A stretch of 64,000 bases of DNA from the NCBI GenBank assembly GCA_037042915.1, contig CM073199.1, positions 2,480,001-2,544,000 on the forward strand, in the 5' to 3' direction. Positions within the stretch are counted from its first letter, which is position 1, and each line of letters begins with the position of its first letter. The stretch is from Auricularia sp. M13 (lineage: Eukaryota; Basidiomycota; Agaricomycetes; Auriculariales; Auriculariaceae). Below the pieces are notes generated by a model. The model did not search any database. It was not told the DNA's origin and was given only the letters and a program-made list of their open reading frames with translations. Below, piece after piece: positions 27,001 to 37,635 of this stretch. A program made the translations under genes and the position numbers.

Positions 27001-29755
27001 TAATACGAAGTGGTCAGGCCAAGCTCGCTGGGCAGATTGTCTGCCGTGGATGGTGCGAGAAAGCAGCAGGAATTCCAGACATTGTCTGGAGTCTCCGCTG
27101 CAGACTGGAGTGGTGTCTAGTGAATTCGGATGACCCCTGACGGTGAGAAAACACACTGTAATGCAAAGTGGTCAGGCCAAGCTCGCTGGGCAGATCGTCT
27201 GCCTTTGATGGTGCGAGAAAGCAGCAGCAATTCCAGACATTGTCTGGGGTCTCCGCTGTAGACTGGAGTGGTGTCTAGTGAATTTGGATGACCCTTGATG
27301 GTGAGAAAACACACTGTAATGCGAAGTGGTCGGGCCAAGCTCGCTGGGCAGATTGTCTGCCGTGGATGGTGCGAGAAAGCAGCAGGAATTCCAGACATTG
27401 TCTGGGGTCTCCGCTGCAGAGTGGAGTGGTGTCTAGTGAATTCAGATGACCCCTGACGGTGAGAAAACACACTGTAATGCAAAGTGGTCAGGCCAAGCTC
27501 GCTGGGCAGATTGTCTGCCGTGGATGGTGCGAGAAAGCAGGAGGAATTCCAGACATTGTCTGGGGTCTCCGCTGCAGACGGGAGTGGTGTCTAGTGAATT
27601 CGGATGACCCCTCATGGTGAGAAAACACACTGTAATGCAAAGTGGTCAGGCCACGCTCGCTGGGCAGATCGTCTGCCATTGTTGGTGCGAGAAAGCAGGA
27701 GGAATTCCAGACATTGTCTGCGGTCTCCGCTGCAGACGGGAGTGGTGTCTAGTGAATTTGGATGACCCTTGATGGTGAGAAAACACACTGTAATGCGACA
27801 TGGTCAGGCCAAGCTCGCTGGGCAGATTGTCCGCCCTGGATGGTGCGAGAAAGCAGCAGGAATTCCAGACATTGTTTGGGGTCTCCGCTGCAGACTGGAG
27901 TGGTGTCTAGTGAATGTGGATGATCCCTCATGGTGAGAGAACACATTGTAATGTGCAGTAGTCAGGCCAAGCTCGCTAGGCAGATCGTCTGCCGTGGATG
28001 GTGCGAGAAAGCAGCAGGAATTCCAGACATTGCCTGGGGTCGCCGCTGCAGACTGGAGTGGTGTCTAGTGAATTCAGATGACCCCTGACGGTGAGAAAAC
28101 ACACTGTAATGCAAAGTGGTCAGGCCAAGCTCGCTGGGCAGATTGTCTGCCCTGGATGGTGCGAGAAAGCAGCAGGAATTCCAGACATTGTCTGGGGTCT
28201 CCGCTGCAGACTGGAGTGGTGTCTAGTGAATTCAAATGATCCCTCATGGTGAGAGAACACATTGTAATGTGAAGTAGTCAGGCCAAGCTCGCTAGGCAGA
28301 TCGTCTGCCGTGGATGGTGCGAGAAAGCAGCAGGAATTCCAGACATTGCCTGGGGTCTCCGCTGCAGACTGGAGTGGTGTCTAGTGAATTCAGATGATCC
28401 CTGACGGTGACAGAACACAATGTAATGCGAAGTGGTCAGGCCAAGCTCGCTAGGCAGATCGTCTGCCTTGGATGGTGCGAGAAAGCAGCAGGAATTCCAG
28501 ACATTGTTTGGGGTCTCCGCTGCAGACAGGAGTGGTGTCTAGTGAATGTGGATGACCCTTGATGGTGAGAAAACACACTGTAATGCGACATGGTCAGGCC
28601 AAGCTCGCTGGGCAGATTGTCCGCCCTGGATGGTGCGAGAAAGCAGCAGGAATTCCAGACATTGTTTGGGGTCTCCGCTGCAGACTGGAGTGCTGTCTAG
28701 TGAATTTGGATGACCCTTGATGGTGAGAAAACACACTGTAATGCGACATGGTCAGGCCAAGCTCGCTGGGCAGATTGTCCGCCCTGGATGGTGCGAGAAA
28801 GCAGCAGGAATTCCAGACATTGTCTGGGGTCTCCGCTGCAGACTGGAGTGGTGTCTAGTGAATTCAAATGATCCCTCATGGTGAGAGAACACATTGTAAT
28901 GTGAAGTAGTCAGGCCAAGCTCGCTAGGCAGATCGTCTGCCGTGGATGGTGCGAGAAAGCAGCAGGAATTCCAGACATTGCCTGGGGTCGCCGCTGCAGA
29001 CTGGAGTGGTGTCTAGTGAATTCAGATGATCCCTGACGGTGACAGAACACAATGTAATGCGAAGTGGTCAGGCCAAGCTCGCTAGGCAGATCGTCTGCCT
29101 TGGATGGTGCGAGAAAGCAGCAGGAATTCCAGACATTGTTTGGGGTCTCCGCTGCAGACAGGAGTGGTGTCTAGTGAATGTGGATGACCCTTGATGGTGA
29201 GAAAACACACTGTAATGCGACATGGTCAGGCCAAGCTCGCTGGGCAGATTGTCCGCCCTGGATGGTGCGAGAAAGCAGCAGGAATTCCAGACATTGTCTG
29301 GGGTCTCCGCTGCAGACTGGAGTGGTGTCTAGTGAATTCAGATGATCCCTGACGGTGACAGAACACAATGTAATGCGAAGTGGTCAGGCCAAGCTCGCTA
29401 GGCAGATCGTCTGCCTTGGATGGTGCGAGAAAGCAGCAGGAATTCCAGACATTGTTTGGGGTCTCCGCTGCAGACAGGAGTGGTGTCTAGTGAATGTGGA
29501 TGACCCTTGATGGTGAGAAAACTCACTGTAATGCGACATGGTCAGGCCAAGCTCGCTGGGCAGATTGTCCGCCCTGGATGGTGCGAGAAAGCAGCAGGAA
29601 TTCCAGACATTGTCTGGGGTCTCCGCTGCAGACTGGAGTGGTGTCTAGTGAATTCAGATGATCCCTGACGGTGACAGAACACAATGTAATGCGAAGTGGT
29701 CAGGCCATGCTCGCTGGGCAGATTGTCTGCCTTTGATGGTGCGAGAAAGCAGCAG
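1..29755. repeat. 158-bp satellite array, block A (about 188 monomers)
   Basis: The motif GAATTCCAGACATTG recurs every 158 bp from base 1 to the insertion at 29,756. Monomers are mostly 158 bp and differ at a limited set of positions, so copies are closely related. Nearly every monomer has an EcoRI site in GGAATTCCAG, and many have a second in the GTGAATTC segment. Variant types are layered: GTGAGTAAACAC types dominate about 1-5,900 and 19,100-27,700; GTGAGAGAACACATTG types dominate about 5,900-19,100; a one-base-short GAATTGGAT type occurs only about 9,840-25,440; a GACAGAACACAATG type occurs only after 28,390. The array starts before the window. Short overlapping frames on both strands are by-products, since 158 is not a multiple of three. 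Role unknown; centromeric, pericentromeric or knob satellite is inference. Confidence 0.97.
20180..26290. repeat. Satellite sub-block with partial-monomer duplications
   Basis: Within the array, junctions reading GCAGCAGAAGCAGCAGCAATTCC at their core fuse a partial monomer to the next one, adding about 46 bp. They occur near 20,221, 21,997, 23,302, 25,900 and 26,266. The copies near 23,302 and 25,900 carry further scrambled pieces of monomer sequence. A linked GCTGTAGACTGG variant is spread through the same stretch. Reuse of one junction shows that unequal crossing-over or gene conversion spread it in multi-monomer blocks. Confidence 0.85.
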
Positions 29756-31740
29756 GGCTGTAACTGTAGAGGATGGAAAACCGTACGCGCCTAACCAGCT
29801 CAATGGAGATGAAGGTCCGCTGATCGCGACGGCATGCGAGTGAGGTGAGGACAACGATCTGAGCCCCGGTGTAAGCGTGAGATCGCGCAGACTCCAGTGC
29901 AGCCACGAGAACACTGGGGAGGGAGTCAGATGCCGGCAAACGCTAAGGACCGAGGGAAATGAGAGCGCACCTGCGGTCGCAGCGACGCCGGCCCTAAAGA
30001 GACGAAAGTAGGAAGGAAAGAGCGGAGCGGCCAGGCGCCTGGCGTCTGATGCGTGGCCTCCCTCGGCCACAATCACAGCCACCGTGAATCAGGGCCGTGA
30101 AGATGTGGCAGCGGAAACAATACTGCATTGAGTAGCGAGCAGCGGCCCCTCCGACCCAATGACCCACGGCCTATCCCAAAATACCCCAGCCTTTAGTACT
30201 CTAGCGCTCGAACGACCGAAGGACCTCAAGGAGCCTCAAAGGAAAGGCTAGAACTGCCAAACGCGGCTGGGGTAGAGCGCGCTTCCAGCAGGCGCGTGAT
30301 AAATTACATCCGATCCGGACTACTACCTCGAACACTCGACAACCCCCCCAACGCCAGCACCGGCACGCTTCGGAACCTGCTCCAAACCTCGATCCGAAAG
30401 AGATATCCTCGGTAGAATCAGAAGCTGGAAGAGCTTCCAAGGGCTGCCTAAGCACATGGACCTGCACCCGAAGCGGCCACGCAACACTGAGAACGGATCG
30501 AGCTCGACCGTAAAATGACAGTCTCCCCCGCGTGCACCATCCTCAACGATCTCACCATAAAACAAAGGCGACATCTTGTTAATAAGGCCTATAGGATGAA
30601 AGACAATGCAAGTGCTCACCCTGGAAAGGGCAGGGTCTAAGGACCCCACACGGACGAGAATCAACTTCCCCGACACATTGATGTGCAACCGGCCGAGATA
30701 CCGGAATTCCCACCACCTTCTAAGTTGCCCGCCCATAGCCGGGCCCAGCACACAGGACATAAAGGCTTTACAAAGCCGTCTACATTTATTACGAAGCACT
30801 GTTTAACGGATACGAAGGTGAAGAAGCGATTATCGCACACTCCATGAGGAAGACACGGTGCCCCCGGCCCAGAATGACACCGGAACTCAGAACGGAAGCG
30901 TGGGAAAAGAAGTTGTTAGCGCCAAATCCGTACGAACCCGAAATCCAATTCACCGCGCGATGGACCAGAAAAGCCCAGCCCACCCCTCAGAATGCACGAA
31001 TAAGACGAGAAAATGGGCGAGGAAAGCCAAGACATAAAATTCAGAAGACACACGAGGCGACAAATTAAATCAAAACCCATGTCAACTGCGCCCGGCCCGA
31101 CCAGCTGATTAAGCGGCCGGCCAACCCAGTGGGAAGTCCAGCAAATACCCGGCTAAAAGTGCCCGCAGAGCGGGCACCCAACAACGACGACCGGCCGAAA
31201 AAAAACCGCCCTGAGACGCGAAATAAACTAAAAATGAGCCGGAAACCCATAAATACAATGGGAGGACCCACCTGAACGCAAAACGAACACTGGCACTCAG
31301 CAGCGAGCCCGCCATTCGTGCAATGCTCAGAGTCACACCACACCGGGCGGAGCACAATAGGCGTCTGTGACGGCCGACACTTCCCCCCCAATTAGCAACA
31401 AAAATCATACACATAATTACTCACCCGACAAGTACTGTATGCGCTAACCCTGGCAAATAGTGAGCGAAGCACGCAGCCAGGCACACACTCACGGAATAAA
31501 ACGGCACATGATAATGAAATCGAATAACAGAGCTACTCTGATCCGGAGATGAGCCAAGCCTTAAATACCAGAAGAAGACGAAAAGAAGCGCATCTGCCCC
31601 CCTGAAGCCATACGATGAGGTAAGACAGGGAGTAGAATCGTCAGATGAAATGAATGCACGATAAAAGCAACTAAGCCTCAGACGCCCAGACGCAATGAAT
31701 GCAGCCACACTGCAGCACTCACCCCACCGACGCCTGAGAC

Positions 31741-32040
31741 TAAGCCACCCTCCCCGGACACTCAGCCAAAATGATGAGGCGCCTGAGGATTCGCGAATTC
31801 CTGAGGGGGACCGCGCCCTCAATACACCCGACCAAGGGTACAGGGCGTGAGAGGATTCGCGAATGCCTGGCCCCATTGACCACCACCACACACCCATCGA
31901 ACAGCACAGAGCGCCCAGGCGATTCGCGAACACCTGAGACCGAGCAGCCCCCTCCACACACCCGAGCAGGGATATAAGGCGCCCGAGGATTCGCGAATAC
32001 CCAAAGCCCTCTGCCCACCCCACTCGGCCCCCCCCCCCCA
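31741..32040. repeat. Four 66-67-bp tandem repeats with ATTCGCGAA palindromic core
   Basis: GATTCGCGAA occurs at 31,788, 31,854, 31,921 and 31,988, with spacings of 66, 67 and 67 bp. Three copies have the full palindrome ATTCGCGAAT. Sequence around each core is also similar (CCCGA...GGG..A.GGCG...GAGGATTCGCGAA). They lie in the leader region of the T-poor insertion, about 2.7 kb upstream of its ORF1. Repeated promoter monomers are known from the 5' regions of some LINEs; that role here is inference. Confidence 0.8.
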
Positions 32041-32204
32041 TCGAGCCAAGAGCCACCGACCAGACAAACGACGATGAGAGGTGCACCCCCCCCACCTCCA
32101 CAACACCAAAGAGCCAGCCAACGTCCCGCCACCGAGTCAAATCGTCCACCCAGCGAACACCCCCGCCCCAGGACCGAACACTATCCCCTCCCTCATCGAG
32201 GAAG

Positions 32205-32690
32205 GTGCCCGGACGCAACACAGAAGAAAAAACCTCCTCCACACAGTGCCAAGCCAGCAGGTCGCCGACGCCAACATGGAACGTCATATCGCACAGCGCA
32301 CTGCGAGCAAGCAACCACGACGACGACCCTGCACCAGAGGGAGAGCGCGAGGAGAACCCAGACGCCATAGGAGAGCCGGAGAACCCAAGGGTGAGCACGG
32401 ATAGCACCGGGATACGCCGAGATAGCCCGCCAGTGAGGACCGCCCCCGAAATCAGGCGAGTCTCAGCGGACATAAACACCGTACACCTGTCGATCGCGCC
32501 CAAGCCAACGAAACCGTACCAACGCAACACACGCTTCGAGTGCAAAGGCTGCCAGCACTCGTGGTCCCAGAGACACAGACGCGAACAACACTGGGCAGGG
32601 AGACCGGAGTGCGAAGAAAGGCATGCAAAGAAAGTAAACGGAACATACCTGGCGATCAACTACAATATAAGCGCACGCAAGCGCAGGTAG
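32205..32690 (+). CDS. Putative small zinc-finger ORF in the T-poor insertion
   Basis: An open frame of about 160 codons lies on the sense strand of the T-poor insertion. Its C-terminal third has FECKGCQHSW...H...CEERH, in which Cys, Cys, His and Cys are spaced CX2C-X12-H-X6-C, followed by a basic tail ending ARKRR. This would suit a small zinc-binding nucleic-acid-binding domain. The N-terminal part is polar, rich in Pro, Arg and Glu, with no domain I recognise. The low T content of the region suppresses stop codons on this strand, so the frame could be open by chance. The start codon is uncertain. I do not recognise a family. Confidence 0.3.
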   Translation: MPGRNTEEKTSSTQCQASRSPTPTWNVISHSALRASNHDDDPAPEGEREENPDAIGEPENPRVSTDSTGIRRDSPPVRTAPEIRRVSADINTVHLSIAPKPTKPYQRNTRFECKGCQHSWSQRHRREQHWAGRPECEERHAKKVNGTYLAINYNISARKRR

Positions 32691-34662
32691 AGTGCACCTG
32701 TAGATACCAGACTACATCACAACGCTATAAAGCCCACAACGCACCGCAGTCGAGCCCCGAGAACACCGTATCAGTCAGCACACAACGGAATGCCCCAATA
32801 GCAACCAAAGAACCCGAGCCACGAACTAACGCCGAATCAAGGGTCCATGGCTCCCACCCCACCAATCTACCCAGATAGCAAAGGCAGACATATCCAGCTA
32901 CACACCCGAGCCTAACACCCCAAAGACACCCAACGACCACACCGGAAATCGGACAACGGCCCAAGCACCCCCCAGATAATAGGAACGGAAGGCGCTAATG
33001 ATCACGGCGAATTAGAAAGCAAGATCAAGGGAATTCAATCCCCGACATAAGGCTCGCCGGGTACACTGCCGATCCACCAAGCCACCCCAATTCACGCCCA
33101 ACAATCGCCAAGGAACAATGCAGTAATAGGCCAGGCTTCGATGATTCGGGCAGGGTACGCGAATCACCCACACTCAAAGATGCCACCAACCCCAAGTCTG
33201 CGCTAGACACGGACTGCCGGAAACCGCCCTTCAGCGCCAGCAAATAAATCGAATCCCTGGCACAAAGCCCCAGCCCCGAATGAGTCGAGCACGACACCTA
33301 CGGACACTGGCCCTGAACAACGCGCCAAAACAGGCCCGAAAAAAGCGGGTCGAGCCCACACCTCAGACTTAAACCACGCGCACCCACCAAACGATATCTC
33401 ACGACGTCCACTCACGCCCCCCAAAGCCCCAACACACTGGGAGCAACGCAGGCACCCACAGCGAAACGAGCCCAGATGGAGCCTGGTAAGCACGCCAATG
33501 CACGCCCGCAAGCCACCTAACGAAATCCACAGGAGAAATCCTCGTCCCCGCCACTGCGCCAGAAACCCAGACAACGTCGCACGACGCCGCGGAACTGGAA
33601 CCCACAACCGCTGCGCCACACCGCCTCTCGTCACCAACCCCCCCACCCGCCGGCCAAGCCGACCTCTCACTGCTCCGCCCAGCTGTCACCCGCACCGCCG
33701 AAGACGCCGCAACACCGGGAGACAGAAGCAAGCGCCGAGCAGCCGAAGAGAGCCGCCGCAACCGTAGACGAGTCGACAGCGCCGACATGAGCGACTCAGA
33801 GTGGCCCCCCTCCCAGTCATCACACGCGCGCAACCCAAACGAGCATCCAAAGCCCCACCACCGGCCACAGTCCAGCAACAGGACCGCCCACTGGCTCGCT
33901 CCCGACGACCACCCCAGAACCCCAACAGGTCCCTCCCACCTATCCCGACGACGCAGACCGCTCGCCCCCGAAACACCACGAGAGACGGCGTGACCGGACT
34001 TAGCCTTCTAGGCCAGCATCACCCCCCGTTCGCACCCTCCAATGCCTGGGCCCACATCCAAGCCTCACCGCCGAAACAATGGCGCCTCAACGCACTCGTA
34101 CCCGCTCCCCCCGAGACACACGAGACTGCAGCCCTCGAAACAACCCGCGATATGGCCCCCCTATTGAAGACGATGTTCTCCCAAGACATAGACCCGCTCG
34201 CCGACCCCGAGGTCGACCCGAACGGCGTTTTCGAACAGCCGGACAGGCAAGCGTCACTGACCCCACACCGTCCGAAATCAGCTATAGGCCGCGCCTGGGA
34301 TGCGCTTGCCCCCACCCCTCGCCCCAGCACCACCAGAGCGCCTGCCACCGCAAACCACCCCCCAGTAAGGCACCCCCCCCGAGCAACCCGGACAAACGCC
34401 TGCACCCTCAGGCATGGACGTCGACGACCCCATCGCGGACGACGAGGCAGACGACGACAACCTCTGGTTCAACGGCCACAACGCCCCCCTTTGAACAGAA
34501 GCAGACCACGCGCGGAAATCAAGCCCCGTCTCTGACTCTGACACCGACGAGGTAAAAGACACCGAAGACGAAGAAGACGACGACGACTTCGAGCTTCACC
34601 CTGCGTTCAACAATCGGACAGTTCACGTCGCATCTAATGGGAACAACCGCCGCATAGACGGC

Positions 34663-35568
34663 ATGCTCGCCGGCGCCCATCTCTCCAACCTCTGCCCGAA
34701 CCAACGCGACGCCTGGACAACCCTCAAAAAACCGACAGCCATCTTCACCTGCGACAGCATAGAAGGACAAGACCCAACATTGATGCACCCACTCGCAGTA
34801 ATCAAGAAGCTCAACAAGTCCTTCCGCGGCGCCTTCCCAGACAGCAAAGCGCAAGTTACCCGCGCGGAAACCGATCCGCGTAGCACCAAGCCCATCCGCA
34901 AGAACACATTCCTGCTCACAGGAATCTCGCGTGACGAGGAAGACACGATCTGCCACCGCCGCCACTATGTCATCGACACGGCCAGCATCACGACCTTCCG
35001 CTTCACACTGCTCGCCTCACCACACCTGGGCACTATCACCAACACGGAACTACGCGGCGCGCACATCCGCGAGAGCCTCAAACCGTCATGGGAAGCCGAC
35101 GACAAGTTCCGCGCACCAATCGAAAAATTCGCCGCGCGAAACAAAATCTCAACGGTCAACCTCCTCCGCGCCTTCCTGGACTCCATCACCATTCGCACGC
35201 TCACAATCACCGCCAGCAAAGAATCTATCAAAGAATACAACGTCTACGGAGATGTCGACTTCCTCCCGAACGACCTCATCATCGACCTGCACGAGGCGAT
35301 CAGCAACATCACGATCCGTCACCCCTTCAAGGGACACGGGCGCATTCGAAAACAAGTGCGTCTCTGTTCCGTATGCGGCAGCGACGGCCACCCGACTGGC
35401 AAATGCTCTGCCACGAAGGTCGAAGGGTGGACGAACGTCGCCCAAGCGTTCACGATGTCCAACACCAACTCGTCCGCCTCCTCTGGCCGATGCGGGACAA
35501 ACGGAGGCCCCACGCGCGGCGGAGCAAACAGAGGTACGAGAGGCCACGCGCGCGGCCGCGCCCCATAA
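34663..35568 (+). CDS. Gag-like ORF1 with RRM-like region and CCHC zinc knuckle
   Basis: The frame is open from about 34,495; 34,663 is the first ATG after an acidic run (EDEEDDDDFE). The middle part (TFLLTGISRDEEDTI, then SITTFRFTLLASP) resembles the ORF1 segment of agaricomycete LINEs, which looks like a diverged RNA-recognition fold. Near the C-terminus CSVCGSDGHPTGKC fits the retroelement zinc knuckle CX2CX4HX4C. A Ser/Gly/Arg-rich tail ends in RGHARGRAP. Such proteins bind the element's RNA and package it. No ORF2 follows, because the satellite resumes 25 bp after the stop. Further coding sequence for the same protein probably lies upstream from about 33,800 (Pro-rich), but it is not continuous, so the copy looks degraded. 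It could instead be gag of another retroelement class. Confidence 0.6.
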   Translation: MLAGAHLSNLCPNQRDAWTTLKKPTAIFTCDSIEGQDPTLMHPLAVIKKLNKSFRGAFPDSKAQVTRAETDPRSTKPIRKNTFLLTGISRDEEDTICHRRHYVIDTASITTFRFTLLASPHLGTITNTELRGAHIRESLKPSWEADDKFRAPIEKFAARNKISTVNLLRAFLDSITIRTLTITASKESIKEYNVYGDVDFLPNDLIIDLHEAISNITIRHPFKGHGRIRKQVRLCSVCGSDGHPTGKCSATKVEGWTNVAQAFTMSNTNSSASSGRCGTNGGPTRGGANRGTRGHARGRAP

Positions 35569-35593
35569 AGAACGGACAAATCGCGCAGCGGCA

Positions 35594-37187
35594 AGCAGGA
35601 ATTCCAGACATTGCCTGGGGTCTCCGCTGCAGACTGGAGTGCTGTCTAGTGAATTTGGATGACCCTTGATGGTGAGAAAACACACTGTAATGCGACGTGG
35701 TCAGGCCACGCTCGCTAGGCAGATCGTCTGCCGTGGATGGTGCGAGGAAGCAGCAGCAATTCCAGACATTGCCTGGGGTCTCCGCTGTAGACTGGAGTGG
35801 TGTCTAGTGAATTCAGATGATCCCTCATGGTGAGAGAATACATTGTAATGCGAAGTAGTCAGGCCAAGCTCGCTAGGCAGATCGTCTGCCTTGGATGGTG
35901 CGAGAAAGCAGCAGGAATTCCAGACATTGCCTGGGGTCTCCCCGGCAGACCTGAGTGGTGTCTAGTGAATTCAGATGACCCTTGATGGTGAGAAAACTCA
36001 CTGTAATGCGAAGTAGTCAGGCCACACTCGCTGGGCAGATCATCTGCCGTGGATGGTGCGAGAAAGCAGCAGGAATTCCAGACATTGCCTGGGGTCTCCG
36101 CTGCAGACCGGAGTGGTGTCTAGTGAATTCAGATGACCCATGACGGTGAGAAAACACATGGTAATGTGAAGTAGTCAGGCCAAGCTCGCTGGGCAGATCG
36201 TCTGCCTTTGATGGTGCGAGAAAGCAGCAGGAATTCCAGACATTGCCTGGGGTCTCCGCTGCAGACTGGAGTGCTGTCTAGTGAATTTGGATGACCCTTG
36301 ATGGTGAGAAAACACACTGTAATGCGACGTGGTCAGGCCACGCTCGCTAGGCAGATCGTCTGCCGTGGATGGTGCGAGGAAGCAGCAGCAATTCCAGACA
36401 TTGCCTGGGGTCTCCGCTGTAGACTGGAGTGGTGTCTAGTGAATTCAGATGATCCCTCATGGTGAGAGAATACATTGTAATGCGAAGTAGTCAGGCCAAG
36501 CTCGCTAGGCAGATCGTCTGCCTTGGATGGTGCGAGAAAGCAGCAGGAATTCCAGACATTGCCTGGGGTCTCCCCGGCAGACCTCAGTGGTGTCTAGTGA
36601 ATTCAGATGACCCTTGATGGTGAGAAAACTCACTGTAATGCGAAGTAGTCAGGCCACACTCGCTGGGCAGATCATCTGCCGTGGATGGTGCGAGAAAGCA
36701 GCAGGAATTCCAGACATTGCCTGGGGTCTCCGCTGCAGACCGGAGTGGTGTCTAGTGAATTCAGATGACCCATGACGGTGAGAAAACACATGGTAATGTG
36801 AAGTAGTCAGGCCAAGCTCGCTGGGCAGATCGTCTGCCTTTGATGGTGCGAGAAAGCAGCAGGAATTCCAGACATTGCCTGGGGTCTCCGCTGCAGACTG
36901 GAGTGGTGTCTAGTGAATTCAGATGATCCCTCATGGTGAGAGAACACACTGTAATGTGAAGTAGTCAGGCCAAGCTCGTTGGGCAAATCGTCTGCCGTGG
37001 ATGGTGCGAGAAAGCAGCAGGAATTCCAGACATTGCCTGGGGTCTCCGCTGCAGACTGGAGTGCTGTCTAGTGAATTTGGATGACCCTTGATGGTGAGAA
37101 ACCAAACTTTAATGCGAAGTGGTCAGGCCATGCTCGCTAGGCAGATTCTCTGCTTTCGATGGTGCGCGAAAGCAGCAGCAATTCCAG
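35594..37187. repeat. 158-bp satellite block B with a 632-bp higher-order repeat
   Basis: About ten monomers follow the insertion. The variant GGAGTGCTGTCTAGTG occurs near 35,636 and 36,268, exactly 632 bp (4 x 158) apart, and the four monomers between match the next four almost base for base, including rare variants such as GAGAATACATTG, CTCCCCGGCAGACC and ACACATGGTAATG. The variant recurs near 37,058, five monomers later. The final monomer is diverged (ACCAAACTTTAATG) and the array dies out after AATTCCAG at 37,187, which is the true right edge of the satellite. Confidence 0.95.
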
Positions 37188-37635
37188 TCTGCGCAACATT
37201 CCACGCACTTCTCCAGACTATAGGATTGTTCAGCAAGGGAATACAACTGTGAGACACGCAAACATGTGCTGCATTCACCGATGAATGCAGGGTAGAGGCG
37301 ACGTAGTACCTACATGCTGTGTGACTTCGCGCCAAGGTTCACTCGCAGCAGCCACGAAACTCACGTGCAGCAACTGCATGCGTGTTTTTAAGGAAGCAAC
37401 CCTGGGATCACACTGAATGACGCTGAGAACTTTCTTCTGAGGCTTTGAGACCGTTAGAAACGTGGAGAACGCTTTTATAAGTCCGCAATTCTTCTCTCTA
37501 TCGCATCCCACCTCGTCGTCGACAAAACCTTCATGTGCCACGTGAACATGAGTACGCTATCCTACCACAAAAACAGCTTCTAACGTCAATTCGTTGTAGA
37601 ACAATCAAAATAACGCGGGCAATTACACCCCCGCA
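37188..37635. other. Unassigned sequence between satellite and first gene
   Basis: No satellite, no element termini and no convincing coding frame. A minus-strand frame at 37,275-37,541 has no recognisable domain. Confidence 0.5.

Larger units (their letters stand above)
29756..35593 (+). mobile_element. T-poor retroelement-like insertion in the satellite (ORF1 only)
   Basis: The satellite stops after AGCAG (29,751-29,755) and resumes at the same monomer phase with AGCAG (35,594-35,598), so a 5.84-kb segment was inserted with an apparent 5-bp target duplication. The + strand is strikingly poor in T and rich in A and C over most of its length, unlike both flanks. It has a long leader, a cluster of 66-67-bp repeats, a small zinc-finger frame, and a gag-like ORF1 that ends only 25 bp before the right junction. 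I see no reverse transcriptase, no terminal direct repeats and no poly(A) tail. The ORF1 resembles ORF1 of agaricomycete LINE (Tad-like) elements, so a non-autonomous or 3'-truncated LINE is my best guess. Class is not certain and the copy looks old. Confidence 0.7.

Noticed and set aside
48-29368. About 65-codon open frames repeated every 158 bp on the minus strand, and similar ones on the plus strand
   Set aside because: They are by-products of the satellite. The period is not a multiple of three, frames rotate, and stops and starts follow monomer variants rather than selection.
1-29755. CRISPR-like regular repeat
   Set aside because: There are no unique spacers; whole 158-bp monomers repeat head to tail, and the host is eukaryotic.
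31421-32659. 412-codon minus-strand open frame
   Set aside because: It lies antisense in the T-poor element, where stop codons are rare on that strand. The product is low-complexity and rich in Ser, Gly, Trp and Val, with no domain.
29756-35593. LTR retrotransposon reading of the T-poor insertion (TG near the left end, CA at the right end, 5-bp duplication)
   Set aside because: No terminal direct repeats are visible, and no protease, integrase or reverse transcriptase was found.
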